DNA from: Dysgonamonadaceae bacterium | GTDB lineage: Bacteria > Bacteroidota > Bacteroidia > Bacteroidales > Dysgonomonadaceae | DNA length: 64,000 nt | Direction: 5' to 3' | Assembly: GCA_031254645.1 (NCBI GenBank) | Contig: JAIRUA010000003.1 | Location: forward strand, 1-64,000 | Part shown: positions 8,567-17,232 of the stretch, in pieces | Layout of the letters: every line of letters begins with the position of its first letter | Numbering within the stretch: the stretch's first letter is position 1 | Translations under genes and position numbers: made by a program | Notes under the pieces: generated by a model | The model's database searches: none | The model's input: only the letters and a program-made list of their open reading frames with translations | Told to the model about the DNA's origin: nothing

Positions 8567-9847
8567 ATGAAAAAAATTTCAATTTTATTTTTCATCTGCT
8601 TTGCCTTCTTGAATTGCAATAGTAGTAACCAATCGAAAATCGAAAATTGGGCACAATTTCGTGGACCAAACACACAGGGAATTTCTCAATCAACCGGATT
8701 GCCAACCACTTGGAGTGCAACCGAAAACGTTGCTTGGAAAACACCTATTCCGGGCGAAAGTTGGTCATCACCCATTGTTTGGAACAATCACATCTTCGTA
8801 ACTACCGTAACAGAAGAAGGTGCAAATTGCTATGTAATTGCCATTGACCGCAAAACAGGCGAAATCCTTTGGAGCAATCACGTTTTCACGCAACAGGCAA
8901 ATCAGCACAGACACAATATGAACTCTTTCGCTACACCAACACCCGTAACGGACGGAAAAAGCGTGTATGCTGTATTCGCCGACGGTAGTTTCGTGTCATT
9001 GGATTTCAACGGCAACATTCAGTGGACAAATCGTGATTTAAATTGGTATTCGCAACACGGTTTAAGTACTTCCCCGATTTTATACAATGATTTACTGATT
9101 TTGGCAGTTGACCAAAGCAGTCGCGATCCCGAAAACAGAAGTCTCGGCTGGCATCAGCCTTGGGATGGAGGATATGTGCTTGCGCTTGACAAAAATACCG
9201 GAAAAGAGCGTTGGCGCACATCACGCGGTTCATCACGTTTGTCGCACGCAACACCCGCTATATTAAACGTAAATGGCAAAGACCAACTAATTAGCCCCGC
9301 AGGCGATGTCATTCAAGGATTTGACCCGACAAACGGTCGATTGATTTGGACAATCCAAACCAGCGGCGAGCCGGCAGTTCCTTCGCCCGTTTTTGGTAAA
9401 GGAATGATATTTTCGGCACCCACAGGCGGCGCACCGATTTTCGCAGTTCGTCCTAACGGCGAAGGTGATGTTACAGAAACGCATATCGTTTGGGAAACAA
9501 GAGGTTATACGCCGATGATGTCGTCGTTCCTGTTTGTTGACCCATACTTGCTTACATTCCCTGATAATAGAGTGTGCGTTTTAGACGCTGCCACAGGCGA
9601 ATTTATTTGGCAAGAGCGTTTGGGAATTGGTCCAATGAATCCCTCTCCCATTTATGCCGACGGGAAAATTTACGCTATCTCCGAGCACGGTGTAACGGTT
9701 GTAATGCAACTCACAGGCAATGCAGAAAATCCGTTAGAAATCATCGCTACAAACGATCTTGACGAAATGACAAGAGCGTCAATCGCCGTAGCAGGAAACA
9801 ATTTGCTTATTCGTACCGAAGATTATCTTTGGAGTATCGGACAGTAA
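8567..9847 (+). CDS. PQQ-like beta-propeller lipoprotein
   Basis: The 426-residue protein has a lipoprotein signal (MKKISILFFICFAFLNC, lipid on Cys17). The rest is a propeller of PQQ/quinoprotein type: WAQFRGPNTQGIS at the start, repeated blades with AIDRKTGEILW, ALDKNTGKERW, GFDPTNGRLIW and VLDAATGEFIW. FRGP..G at the N-terminus is typical of the large outer membrane protein assembly BamB-like or PQQ-binding-like family. No haem domain or active site for an alcohol dehydrogenase is present, so an enzymatic role is unlikely. A binding or scaffolding role in the periplasm is my inference. Confidence 0.8.
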   Translation: MKKISILFFICFAFLNCNSSNQSKIENWAQFRGPNTQGISQSTGLPTTWSATENVAWKTPIPGESWSSPIVWNNHIFVTTVTEEGANCYVIAIDRKTGEILWSNHVFTQQANQHRHNMNSFATPTPVTDGKSVYAVFADGSFVSLDFNGNIQWTNRDLNWYSQHGLSTSPILYNDLLILAVDQSSRDPENRSLGWHQPWDGGYVLALDKNTGKERWRTSRGSSRLSHATPAILNVNGKDQLISPAGDVIQGFDPTNGRLIWTIQTSGEPAVPSPVFGKGMIFSAPTGGAPIFAVRPNGEGDVTETHIVWETRGYTPMMSSFLFVDPYLLTFPDNRVCVLDAATGEFIWQERLGIGPMNPSPIYADGKIYAISEHGVTVVMQLTGNAENPLEIIATNDLDEMTRASIAVAGNNLLIRTEDYLWSIGQ

Positions 9848-9858
9848 AAATTATGCGC

Positions 9859-9898
9859 TTCGACTCCGCTCAGCGACCGGTTGCTGAGCGGAGTCGAA
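9859..9898. repeat. 16-bp perfect inverted repeat before the M23 gene
   Basis: TTCGACTCCGCTCAGC (9859-9874) and its exact complement (9883-9898) flank an 8-base loop. The GC content of the arms is well above that of the surroundings. It begins 12 bases after the propeller gene stop and ends 19 bases before the next ATG. Similar CGACTCCGCTCAG words recur in many Bacteroidetes intergenic regions, as far as I recall. Confidence 0.85.
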
Positions 9899-9916
9899 AC
9901 ATAGGTTTTGAAACAA

Positions 9917-11188
9917 ATGCAAAAATATTTTCTCTTTTCTTTATTCCTTTTCTGCTTATTTTCGTGCAATCATAAAAAAGAAACAGCACAAGAGGAATTA
10001 GTCGAAGAATACACTCGACAATATCGCTTTGGTATTTGGATTGATTCGCTCGATGTTGTTGATTTTCAAGTCCGACAGGGTGAAAGTTTCTCAAGAATAT
10101 ATGCAAATTTAGGATTTTCGGCAGCACACAGCGAAAAAATTGTCAATGCAAAAGCCGATTTATTTCCGCCACGTAGCTTGCGCACCGGAATGAATTATCA
10201 CGTTTTTCAAACATTGGATTCCGTTCCCGAAATCACCCACATTACATTCGCACGTTCGCGGCGACACTTTTTAGTTATTGATTTACAAGGGGATAGCATA
10301 CAGGTAAGTGAATTTGAAAAACCAATAACCATACATCGCCGCTATGCAGAGGGCACCATACAAAGTTCGCTTTGGAATGCTCTTGCGTATAGAGGTAATG
10401 ACACACAGTTGGCAATTAATCTTTTGAATATTTTTGCGTGGCAAATTGATTTTACCGGATTACAACGAGGGGATAGTTACCAAATACTGTATGATGTAGC
10501 GTATATCAATGATACTATCCCGTTGGGAATCAACTCGATCGAAGGTGCAGTTTTCACACACAACAATCGAACATTTTACGCTTTTCCTTTTGAACAAGAT
10601 AGTGTACGGCAGTTTTTTGATGAAGAAGGAAACAGTTTGCGCAGAGCGTTTTTGAAAGCACCGTTAGAGATTGTTCGCGTTACTTCCGGATTTTCAAATG
10701 CACGTATGCACCCCATTTTGCGTATTGTTCGAGCACATCACGGCGTTGATTATGCCGCACCTTCCGGAACTCCGGTAATGACTATCGGCGATGGCGTTGT
10801 TATCGAAAGAGGGTACCAAGCAGGAGGAGCTGGTAACTTCCTAAGAATAAGACACAACGCTGTTTACACCACTACTTATATGCACCTTCGCGGTTTTGCG
10901 CCGGGAATACAAAGAGGCACACACGTAAAACAAGGACAAGTGATTGGATATGTAGGCGCTACCGGATTGGCTACCGGTCCGCATCTTGATTTCAGGGTGC
11001 ATCAAAACGGTGTTCCTATTAATCCGCTTACAATGGAATCACCGCCCGAATTTCCTGTTCATTCCGAATTAGTGGATAGCTTTAATGTTGTGAAACAAAA
11101 TGTATTAAATGAAATCACACGTTTTAGTTTCGATGTAATGGCTGCTGATAGAGAAAAGAATAACAACAGCAATGATATGGAAGAATAA
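9917..11188 (+). CDS. M23 family peptidase lipoprotein
   Basis: The 423-residue protein begins with a lipoprotein signal (MQKYFLFSLFLFCLFSC). I chose the ATG at 9917 over an upstream TTG at 9908. A LysM-like or OapA-like N-terminal region (about 45-100) precedes an M23 domain at about 255-375. The metal motif HxxxD is present as His274/Asp278 in HHGVDYAAP, and TGPH holds His356. The usual HxH is HLD here, so the third zinc ligand is Asp358 or missing. It probably cuts peptidoglycan cross-links or controls another hydrolase at the cell envelope. Confidence 0.87.
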   Translation: MQKYFLFSLFLFCLFSCNHKKETAQEELVEEYTRQYRFGIWIDSLDVVDFQVRQGESFSRIYANLGFSAAHSEKIVNAKADLFPPRSLRTGMNYHVFQTLDSVPEITHITFARSRRHFLVIDLQGDSIQVSEFEKPITIHRRYAEGTIQSSLWNALAYRGNDTQLAINLLNIFAWQIDFTGLQRGDSYQILYDVAYINDTIPLGINSIEGAVFTHNNRTFYAFPFEQDSVRQFFDEEGNSLRRAFLKAPLEIVRVTSGFSNARMHPILRIVRAHHGVDYAAPSGTPVMTIGDGVVIERGYQAGGAGNFLRIRHNAVYTTTYMHLRGFAPGIQRGTHVKQGQVIGYVGATGLATGPHLDFRVHQNGVPINPLTMESPPEFPVHSELVDSFNVVKQNVLNEITRFSFDVMAADREKNNNSNDMEE

Positions 11189-11191
11189 AAC

Positions 11192-11225
11192 AAAAAAGTG
11201 GCTTAAATGAGCCACTTTTTTATTT
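11192..11225. terminator. bidirectional terminator between the M23 gene and aguB
   Basis: AAAAAGTGGCT and AGCCACTTTTT pair across the loop TAAATG. The A run on one side and T run on the other allow it to stop both the plus-strand M23 gene (stop at 11188) and the minus-strand aguB gene (stop at 11227). Confidence 0.85.
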
Positions 11226-11226
11226 T

Positions 11227-12102
11227 CTAATCCCTATATCTCTTTGTAATTTCCTCAAATGCATCAATTCGTCTATCGCGAAAAAAAGGCCACCAACGAC
11301 GCACATTTTCCGTACGATTTCTATCGATTTCAACCACTTGTACTACTTCTTCGTTGGCAGGCGCCTGATACAAAAATTCGCCTTGCGGACCACAAACAAA
11401 ACTATTTCCCCAAAAAGTAATACCATTTGTTTGTTCCGATGGGTCAGGCTCGTACCCTGTACGATTAACCGAAATAACAGGCAACCCGTTGGCAATAGCG
11501 TGTCCACGTTGTACAGTAATCCATGCGTTGAGTTGGCGTTGTTTTTCTTCGTTCGTATCGGTCGATTCCGTACCGATTGCAGTGGGATAAATGAGTATCT
11601 CCGCACCTGCCAAAGCCATTAAGCGTGCCGCTTCGGGATACCATTGATCCCAACAAATTAACACTCCAAGTTTACCAACTGATGTTTCAATCGGCTGAAA
11701 TCCCAAGTCGCCGGGCGTAAAATAAAATTTTTCGTAATATGCGGGGTCGTCGGGAATGTGCATTTTTCGATATTTTCCGGCAATACTGCCATCTTTTTCG
11801 ATGACTACCGACGTGTTGTGATACAAACCGGCAGCACGTTTTTCGAAAAGCGACAGCACAATAACTACTTGCAATTCTGCCGCCAATTTACCAAAAACGT
11901 CGGTTGATTTTCCGGGAATTGTTTCCGCTTGGTCGAACACATTTGTGTCTTCGGTTTGGCAGAAATAAAGTCCGTTGTGTAGCTCTTGTAGCACAATTAA
12001 CTCCGCGCCTTGTTGCGCCGCTTGGCGAATATTGATTTGCAAACGAGCGATATTTTCATCGATGTTTGCCGAATTTGATTGTTGTATGATTCCGATTTTC
12101 AT
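11227..12102 (-). CDS. aguB: N-carbamoylputrescine amidase
   Basis: The 291-residue nitrilase-superfamily enzyme hydrolyses N-carbamoylputrescine to putrescine, CO2 and ammonia. The Glu-Lys-Cys triad is seen at Glu40 (LQELHNGLYF), Lys113 (KYRKMHIPDDP) and Cys150 (LICWDQWYPEAARL). The length matches the family. It follows aguA with a 17-base gap on the same strand, which supports the pathway assignment over other nitrilase functions. Confidence 0.92.
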   Translation of the reverse strand: MKIGIIQQSNSANIDENIARLQINIRQAAQQGAELIVLQELHNGLYFCQTEDTNVFDQAETIPGKSTDVFGKLAAELQVVIVLSLFEKRAAGLYHNTSVVIEKDGSIAGKYRKMHIPDDPAYYEKFYFTPGDLGFQPIETSVGKLGVLICWDQWYPEAARLMALAGAEILIYPTAIGTESTDTNEEKQRQLNAWITVQRGHAIANGLPVISVNRTGYEPDPSEQTNGITFWGNSFVCGPQGEFLYQAPANEEVVQVVEIDRNRTENVRRWWPFFRDRRIDAFEEITKRYRD

Positions 12103-12119
12103 CTTCTTGGTTTATAATT

Positions 12120-13139
12120 TTATAAAAAACCTTCCGGATACTGCATCGTTACACAATGTAAAGACCCGTGTTGTTTAATCAATGAACGACAATCTATTCC
12201 AATAATTTCTCTATCCGGAAATGCTTTTTGAAGCTGCGCTTTTGCAATCTCGTCTTTCGGCGACTGATAGATAGGAACAAGCACCGCACCATTGATAATC
12301 AAAAAATTGGCATACGTTGCAGGCAGTCGATATCCTTCAAAAAATACCGCATCTGCCATTGGCAATGCAATAAGTCTGTAAGGATTTCCTTCGAAATTGG
12401 AAAAAAAGCGAAGTTGTGCTTCCATTTTTTGTAATTCGTCGAAATGCTCATCATTTTCATCATCACATTTTACATACGCAATTGTATTTTCATCACAAAA
12501 GCGAGCCAATGTATCAATATGATTATCAGTATCATCGCCTGCTAAATAACCGTGATTAAGCCAAAGGACACGATTAGCACCGAAAACTTTTTTCAAGTGC
12601 GCTTCAATTTCGTCTTCGCTCATCGGTTGGTTGCGATTGGGTGCGGTCAAACATTCGGTAGTAGTGAGAATAGTACCTTTCCCATCAGATTCTACCGAGC
12701 CGCCTTCGAGAATGAAATTCAATTGATTATGATACTTTACTTCGGGTTGAAAAGCCTCTTGTTCGTACAGTTTACCGGTAATTTGATTGTCGAAATTGGC
12801 GGCAAATTTTAATCCCCACGCATTGAATCCGAAGTCGATAACAGTTGGTTTACCGTTTACGAACACCGATATGGCGGCGTGATCACGCGCCCACGTATCG
12901 TTGGTTTCCATTTCTATAACAATCAGATTTTTCTGTTCTTCTTGCGAAAAATATTTGGTAACCTCATCCACTTCGGGACAAACAACGAGCAACTTTTCTC
13001 GTTTCAAAATCTCTTTCGAAAATGAAACGTAACACTCAATGACTTCTTCGAGCATATCGCACCAATCGGTATTATTATGAGGCCAAGCGATTTGCACACC
13101 ACTTTGGGAATACCATTCGGGGGGAAAAAAAGTTTGCAT
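12120..13139 (-). CDS. aguA: agmatine deiminase
   Basis: The 339-residue enzyme converts agmatine to N-carbamoylputrescine and ammonia. Typical motifs are PPEWYSQSGVQIAWPHNNTDW at the N-terminus, NDTWARDHA, GGSVESDGKG, GYLAGDDTDNHIDTLARF and the C-terminal GSLHCVTMQYPEG with catalytic Cys329. With aguB it forms a putrescine route from arginine-derived agmatine. The arginine decarboxylase gene is not in the window. Upstream lies a long palindrome separating it from lpxA. Confidence 0.93.
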   Translation of the reverse strand: MQTFFPPEWYSQSGVQIAWPHNNTDWCDMLEEVIECYVSFSKEILKREKLLVVCPEVDEVTKYFSQEEQKNLIVIEMETNDTWARDHAAISVFVNGKPTVIDFGFNAWGLKFAANFDNQITGKLYEQEAFQPEVKYHNQLNFILEGGSVESDGKGTILTTTECLTAPNRNQPMSEDEIEAHLKKVFGANRVLWLNHGYLAGDDTDNHIDTLARFCDENTIAYVKCDDENDEHFDELQKMEAQLRFFSNFEGNPYRLIALPMADAVFFEGYRLPATYANFLIINGAVLVPIYQSPKDEIAKAQLQKAFPDREIIGIDCRSLIKQHGSLHCVTMQYPEGFL

Positions 13140-13147
13140 ATTTTTTT

Positions 13148-13235
13148 AGTTCAAAGATTCAAAGATTTAAAGTTTAAAAATTCAAGGTTCAAAGTACCTT
13201 GAACTTTGAATTTTTGAACCTTGAATCTTTGAACT
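13148..13235. repeat. 88-base imperfect palindrome between lpxA and aguA
   Basis: The gap is an almost complete self-complementary stretch that starts AGTTCAAAGATTCAAAG and ends CTTGAATCTTTGAACT. It is built from variants of the words TTCAAAG, TTCAAGG and TTTAAAG, centred near GTAC at about 13190. It could form a long hairpin in RNA of either strand. It starts 8 bases upstream of aguA and ends 4 bases before the lpxA stop, so it may separate the two units. Confidence 0.8.
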
Positions 13236-13239
13236 ACGT

Positions 13240-14028
13240 TTATCCTTCCAAATTACCACGCACAATACCGCGAGTCGAAGAACGCACAAATTGCACGATG
13301 AAATTACGCTCCTCTGTATCGGGAAGCTCATTTACAACTCTTTCCAATGCTTGTGTGGTATTGTATCCGGATTGATACAAATAGCGGTATACTTCTTGAA
13401 TGGAATTCACTTGTTCGCTCGTAAATCCTCTTCTGCGAAGACCTACCACATTGAGTCCGGCATAAACAATCGGCTCACGCCCTGCCATAATATAAGGCGG
13501 GATATCTTTTGCCACTTTTGAGCCACCTTGAATCATTGTGTGCGCACCGATTTTCGTGAATTGATGCACAAGCGCACCACCACTAATAATAGCAAAATCG
13601 TCTATTTCTACTTCGCCTGCCAACTGTGTACAATTGCCTACAATAATATCATTATTCAACACACAGTCGTGCGCCACGTGGCTATAAGCCATTAATAAAC
13701 AATTATTTCCGACTTTTGTAAATCCTCTTGATGCTGTTCCTCTGTTTACGGTTGCACATTCGCGAATGGTGGTATTATCTCCCACAATGGCAAGTGTTTC
13801 TTCACCCCGAAATTTCAAATCTTGCGGCACAGCTCCCACTGTGGCATTAGGAAAAATGATGCAGCTTTTGCCAATGCGCGCACCCGAAAGAATGGTTGCT
13901 TGTGCCATTACTCGCGTGCCATCGCCAATTTCGGTGTTGTTATCAACATAGGCAAAAGGTTCAATGATGATATCGTTTCCGATTTTTGCATCAGGATGTA
14001 TATATGCTAAACTTGAAATGTTATTCAT
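13240..14028 (-). CDS. lpxA: UDP-N-acetylglucosamine acyltransferase
   Basis: The 262-residue enzyme adds a 3-hydroxyacyl chain to UDP-GlcNAc, the first step of lipid A synthesis. The N-terminal two thirds is a left-handed beta helix of hexapeptide repeats (IHPDAKIGNDIIIEPFAYV and onward). MAYSHVAHDCVL carries the catalytic His, and QGGSKVAKDIPPYIMAGREP and GLNVVGLRRRGF are typical of LpxA. It lies 6 bases after lpxC-fabZ on the same strand. Confidence 0.95.
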   Translation of the reverse strand: MNNISSLAYIHPDAKIGNDIIIEPFAYVDNNTEIGDGTRVMAQATILSGARIGKSCIIFPNATVGAVPQDLKFRGEETLAIVGDNTTIRECATVNRGTASRGFTKVGNNCLLMAYSHVAHDCVLNNDIIVGNCTQLAGEVEIDDFAIISGGALVHQFTKIGAHTMIQGGSKVAKDIPPYIMAGREPIVYAGLNVVGLRRRGFTSEQVNSIQEVYRYLYQSGYNTTQALERVVNELPDTEERNFIVQFVRSSTRGIVRGNLEG

Positions 14029-14034
14029 AATGGA

Positions 14035-15417
14035 TTACTTGTTTTTTACGATTTGTGCCGTGAAATCGGCTTCCGAAACCAATTTATTACCAATAAATGC
14101 CAAACCGCGCATTGTTGCAATACCTCGTCGGATTTCTGTTGTAAGTTCTACCCGGAAAGTTAACGTATCGCCCGGCACTACTTTTTGACGGAATTTCACA
14201 TTGTCGATTTTGAGAAAATAAGTCGAATATCTTTCCGGTTCATCTAATCCCGAAAGCACAAGAAGTCCGCCGGTTTGTGCCATTGCCTCCACCTGTAACA
14301 CGCCGGGCATTACCGGCTCTTGCGGAAAATGTCCTGTAAAAAACGGCTCGTTAGTTGTTATATTTTTTACACCAACAATGTATCTGTCTGTTTTTTGCAC
14401 CACCTTATCCACCATTAAAAACGGATAACGATGCGGAAGTAATTCACGTATGCGAATATTGTCCATTACAGGAACATCGTTCACATCGTAAATTGGTGGT
14501 TGTACTTCGTTCTGTTTGATGTCTTTACGTACAAGTCGAGCCAACTGATTGTTGATTTTGTGTCCCGGACGTGTAGCAATGATGCGTCCTTTAATCGGTT
14601 TGCCTATAAGTGCCATATCACCGATAATGTCTAACAATTTATGACGTGCCGGCTCATTGGGGAAAGCCAACGGACGTTTATTAATATAGCCCATTTCTTC
14701 GGCGTTTTGGTGCGGAAGATTGAGGCTATCGGCAAGGCTATCCAAATCTTCTTGCGATAATTTTCGCTCGTAAATAACAATAGCATTATCCAAATTACCG
14801 CCTTTAATCAATCCTGCTTGGCGTAATTGTTGTAACTCACGAACGAAAACAAATGTGCGCGACGGAGCGATTTCTGTCTCAAATGCAGTCGTGCAATCCA
14901 TTGACGCCGATTGATTTGGAATATATTTCGATTCAAATTCGATGAAAGAGTTGATACAAAAACAATCATCGGGCAACAAAACAAGTTTCGATCCTGTTTC
15001 AGGGTCAGACACTTCCATTTTCTTGCGAACAATGTAATAATCTTTGTCTTTTTGCTGCTCACAAATGCCCGCTTCTCGAATGGATTTTACATATTCGATA
15101 GCGCTTCCGTCGAGAATTGGAAATTCCGATGAATTCACTTCGATAAGGCAATTATCTATACCTAAGGCATATAACGCAGCGAGACCGTGCTCGACGGTAC
15201 TCACAGTTACGTTTCCTTTTCCGATAACCGTTCCACGTTGCGTATTAACTACATTCTCTGCTAATAGTTCAATGATGGGCTGATCTTCAAGATCAATCCT
15301 TTTGATTTTGTATCCGTGGTCTTCCGGTGCAGGATGAAAAGTAACCACAATATCTAATCCGGTATGAAGTCCGATACCGCTTAATGTGAAGCTTTTTTGT
15401 AATGTTTTCTGTTTCAC
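14035..15417 (-). CDS. lpxC: LpxC-FabZ fusion: UDP-3-O-acyl-GlcNAc deacetylase and 3-hydroxyacyl-ACP dehydratase
   Basis: The 460-residue protein joins two enzymes, as is usual in Bacteroidetes. Residues 1-310 are LpxC, which deacetylates UDP-3-O-acyl-GlcNAc. The zinc ligands are His77 (STVEHGLAAL), His259 and Asp263 (PARHKLLDIIGD), with His286 (RPGHKINN) nearby. Residues 318-460 are FabZ, with LLPHRYPFLMVD and FFTGHFPQEPVMPGVLQVEAMAQ (His363, Glu377). It couples lipid A and fatty acid synthesis. It lies between lpxD and lpxA, but a 319-base gap with a promoter separates it from lpxD. Confidence 0.96.
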   Translation of the reverse strand: MKQKTLQKSFTLSGIGLHTGLDIVVTFHPAPEDHGYKIKRIDLEDQPIIELLAENVVNTQRGTVIGKGNVTVSTVEHGLAALYALGIDNCLIEVNSSEFPILDGSAIEYVKSIREAGICEQQKDKDYYIVRKKMEVSDPETGSKLVLLPDDCFCINSFIEFESKYIPNQSASMDCTTAFETEIAPSRTFVFVRELQQLRQAGLIKGGNLDNAIVIYERKLSQEDLDSLADSLNLPHQNAEEMGYINKRPLAFPNEPARHKLLDIIGDMALIGKPIKGRIIATRPGHKINNQLARLVRKDIKQNEVQPPIYDVNDVPVMDNIRIRELLPHRYPFLMVDKVVQKTDRYIVGVKNITTNEPFFTGHFPQEPVMPGVLQVEAMAQTGGLLVLSGLDEPERYSTYFLKIDNVKFRQKVVPGDTLTFRVELTTEIRRGIATMRGLAFIGNKLVSEADFTAQIVKNK

Positions 15418-15736
15418 TTTATGTTTGATTGATTACACATATTTTCTTGTTGTGCAAATATACAACTAAATATAGAGATAACTGTCATATTTATGGGAAA
15501 TTTTCTAAATTTTCCCCTAGCAACAACTTTTTTCCCTCAATTTATAACTTGACACATTATTTTTGGAGCAACAAAGTTAATATCGAAAACTTGGAACGCC
15601 AAACTTGGTTTTCTCAGCTTCAACAAAATTTTCAAAAATATTTGCTGCGATTTGAAAACAGCGCAAAACTACAACACATCGGTCAATTATATTTCATAAA
15701 ATTGACTGAAACGGAAAAATTGAACGATGGAACGGC
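15418..15736. other. 319-base gap between lpxD and lpxC-fabZ
   Basis: Apart from the minus-strand lpxC promoter near 15455-15462, I see no gene I can support here. A plus-strand reading frame crosses it (15429-15800) and runs into lpxD antisense; its sequence resembles nothing I know. In other Bacteroidetes lpxD and lpxC are usually close, so the gap is unusual. It is AT-rich, with no inverted repeat. Confidence 0.5.
15455..15462 (-). promoter_or_regulatory. -7 box of lpxC-fabZ
   Basis: Read on the minus strand the sequence is TATATTTG, matching TAnnTTTG. It lies 38 bases upstream of the ATG at 15417. No TTG was found at the right distance upstream. Confidence 0.45.
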
Positions 15737-16783
15737 TTATTTTTTATCGACAAGCATTTCTTTTAATTGCGCGATTTCTTTTTCGAGTGCATTTAATTGA
15801 CGATACATATCGGGGAGTTTTGGAATAACGATGCTCGATCTGAAAAAGTTTTTTACCGGCATAGCAGGTGAGCCGATAATTTCCGAGCCTTCTTTCGTAT
15901 TGCTAATAATACCTGCCTGCGCACCTATTTGACTGTTTTTACCGATAGTGATATGTCCGCCAATGCCCACTTGTCCACCAAGCACACAGTTTTCTCCGAT
16001 TTTTGTAGAGCCGGCAATGCCCACTTGGGCAGCCATTGCAGTATTTTCGCCAATTTCGCAATTATGGGCAATTTGAATCAGATTGTCGAGCTTCACGCCA
16101 CGTCGGATAATGGTAGAGCCCATTACAGCACAGTCTATTGTAGTATTTGCACCGATTTCTACATTATCTTCGATAATTACATTTCCCATTTGCGGAATCT
16201 TCTGATAGACACCGTTCTCGTTGCTAAACCCAAAGCCATCGGCACCAATCACACAACCTGCATGCAAAATACAATTATCTCCCACCACACAATTTGGGTA
16301 AATACGTGCGCCGGAATAGATTATTGTGTTTTTTCCGATGGTAGCATTATCGCCAATATACGCGTGCGGATAAATTTTTGCCCCCTCGCCCACTGTTACT
16401 TTTTCTCCGATGTAGGCAAATGCTCCTACGTATGTTTCTACACCTACCGATGCGGTATCGGCTACGAAACTCATCGGTTCAATGCCATTTTTTTTTGGTG
16501 TAGCATTGCTGACCATTTCCATCAGTGTGGCTAATGCTGCATATGCGTTGGGAACTTTTATAAGTGTTGCCTCTATTTCTTTTTCGGGGAAAAAGTCGCT
16601 GTTTACAAGAACAATATCGGCTTTTGTTTCGTAAATATAAGATGTATATTTAGGATTAGCCAAAAAAGTGAGGGTTTCGGGCTTTCCTTCCTCAATTTTT
16701 GAGAAATTGCTTACTTTTGTGTCGGGATTTCCGACGATTTCCCCTTTCAAGAAATCAGCTATTTGCCTCGCTGTGAAGATCAT
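15737..16783 (-). CDS. lpxD: UDP-3-O-(3-hydroxyacyl)glucosamine N-acyltransferase
   Basis: The 348-residue enzyme adds the second acyl chain in lipid A synthesis. An N-terminal uridine-binding domain (about 1-100, with [15 protein letters not shown]) is followed by a long hexapeptide-repeat beta helix (about 105-320, [10 protein letters not shown] and [12 protein letters not shown] with the catalytic His) and a C-terminal helix ([21 protein letters not shown]). It is the first gene of the lipid A group on the minus strand and is divergent from tRNA-Pro. Confidence 0.95.
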   Translation of the reverse strand: MIFTARQIADFLKGEIVGNPDTKVSNFSKIEEGKPETLTFLANPKYTSYIYETKADIVLVNSDFFPEKEIEATLIKVPNAYAALATLMEMVSNATPKKNGIEPMSFVADTASVGVETYVGAFAYIGEKVTVGEGAKIYPHAYIGDNATIGKNTIIYSGARIYPNCVVGDNCILHAGCVIGADGFGFSNENGVYQKIPQMGNVIIEDNVEIGANTTIDCAVMGSTIIRRGVKLDNLIQIAHNCEIGENTAMAAQVGIAGSTKIGENCVLGGQVGIGGHITIGKNSQIGAQAGIISNTKEGSEIIGSPAMPVKNFFRSSIVIPKLPDMYRQLNALEKEIAQLKEMLVDKK

Positions 16784-16907
16784 ATATAAATTTTATTTTC
16801 TTACCTATTATTTGTAAGGTGCAAAATAACAAGTAATTTTCCAACGATTCGAATATTAATCCGTAAAATATATTAAATCCATAAAAAGTAAACTTCTGTA
16901 AGATAAA

Positions 16908-16939
16908 TTTGCACGATTCGGAATAATATAGTAATTTTG
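16908..16939 (+). promoter_or_regulatory. promoter of the tRNA-Pro gene
   Basis: TTTG (16908-16911), a 20-base spacer and TAATTTTG (16932-16939) give a full Bacteroidetes promoter match, ending 15 bases before the tRNA. The TTTG box is itself the end of a second TAnnTTTG box (16904-16911), so a weaker upstream start is possible. Confidence 0.6.
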
Positions 16940-16954
16940 CACTCGCTTTTTTTA

Positions 16955-17030
16955 CGGGATGTAGCTCAGTCCGGTTTAGAGTACTCGTCTGGGGGGCGAG
17001 TGGTCGCTGGTTCGAATCCAGTCATCCCGA
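16955..17030 (+). tRNA. tRNA-Pro (anticodon GGG)
   Basis: A full cloverleaf can be drawn. The acceptor stem CGGGATG pairs with CATCCCG over 7 bp. The D arm is GCTC/GAGT. The anticodon stem CTCGT/GCGAG encloses the loop CTGGGGG, giving anticodon GGG for proline codons CCC and CCU. The T arm is GCTGG-TTCGAAT-CCAGT. The discriminator base is A and CCA is not encoded. It stands alone, with its own promoter and a terminator-like hairpin downstream. Confidence 0.95.
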
Positions 17031-17087
17031 CAAAACATATTCTCATATGTTTTTAGAATTTAGAAAGTTAATTATGAAAGTGATTGC

Positions 17088-17110
17088 AAGCGATTGTAGT
17101 CGCTTTTTTT
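17088..17110 (+). terminator. terminator after tRNA-Pro
   Basis: AAGCGA and TCGCTT pair across a 6-base loop and run into seven or more T. It lies 58 bases after the tRNA. The stem is short, so efficiency is uncertain. Confidence 0.6.
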
Positions 17111-17195
17111 ATTCCAATCCAACGTTGTTTTAACGCTCATCTCATTTTCAATCAATAAAAACATCCTTTTATCAGCAAACTTCGAAAATATTATT

Positions 17196-17203
17196 TATAT
17201 TTG
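17196..17203 (+). promoter_or_regulatory. -7 box of the Zn-metallopeptidase operon
   Basis: TATATTTG matches TAnnTTTG and lies 30 bases before the ATG at 17233. It would drive a tight run of four genes ending with the HTCS regulator at 22882. Confidence 0.45.
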
Positions 17204-17232
17204 CAATCAAGTTTCAAATTCAAAATATTAAA

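Noticed and set aside
15429-15800. Plus-strand 123-codon frame between lpxC and lpxD
   Set aside because: It runs 64 bases antisense into lpxD, has no promoter box or recognisable family, and its N-terminal part is plain AT-rich DNA. Kept only as a note on the gap.
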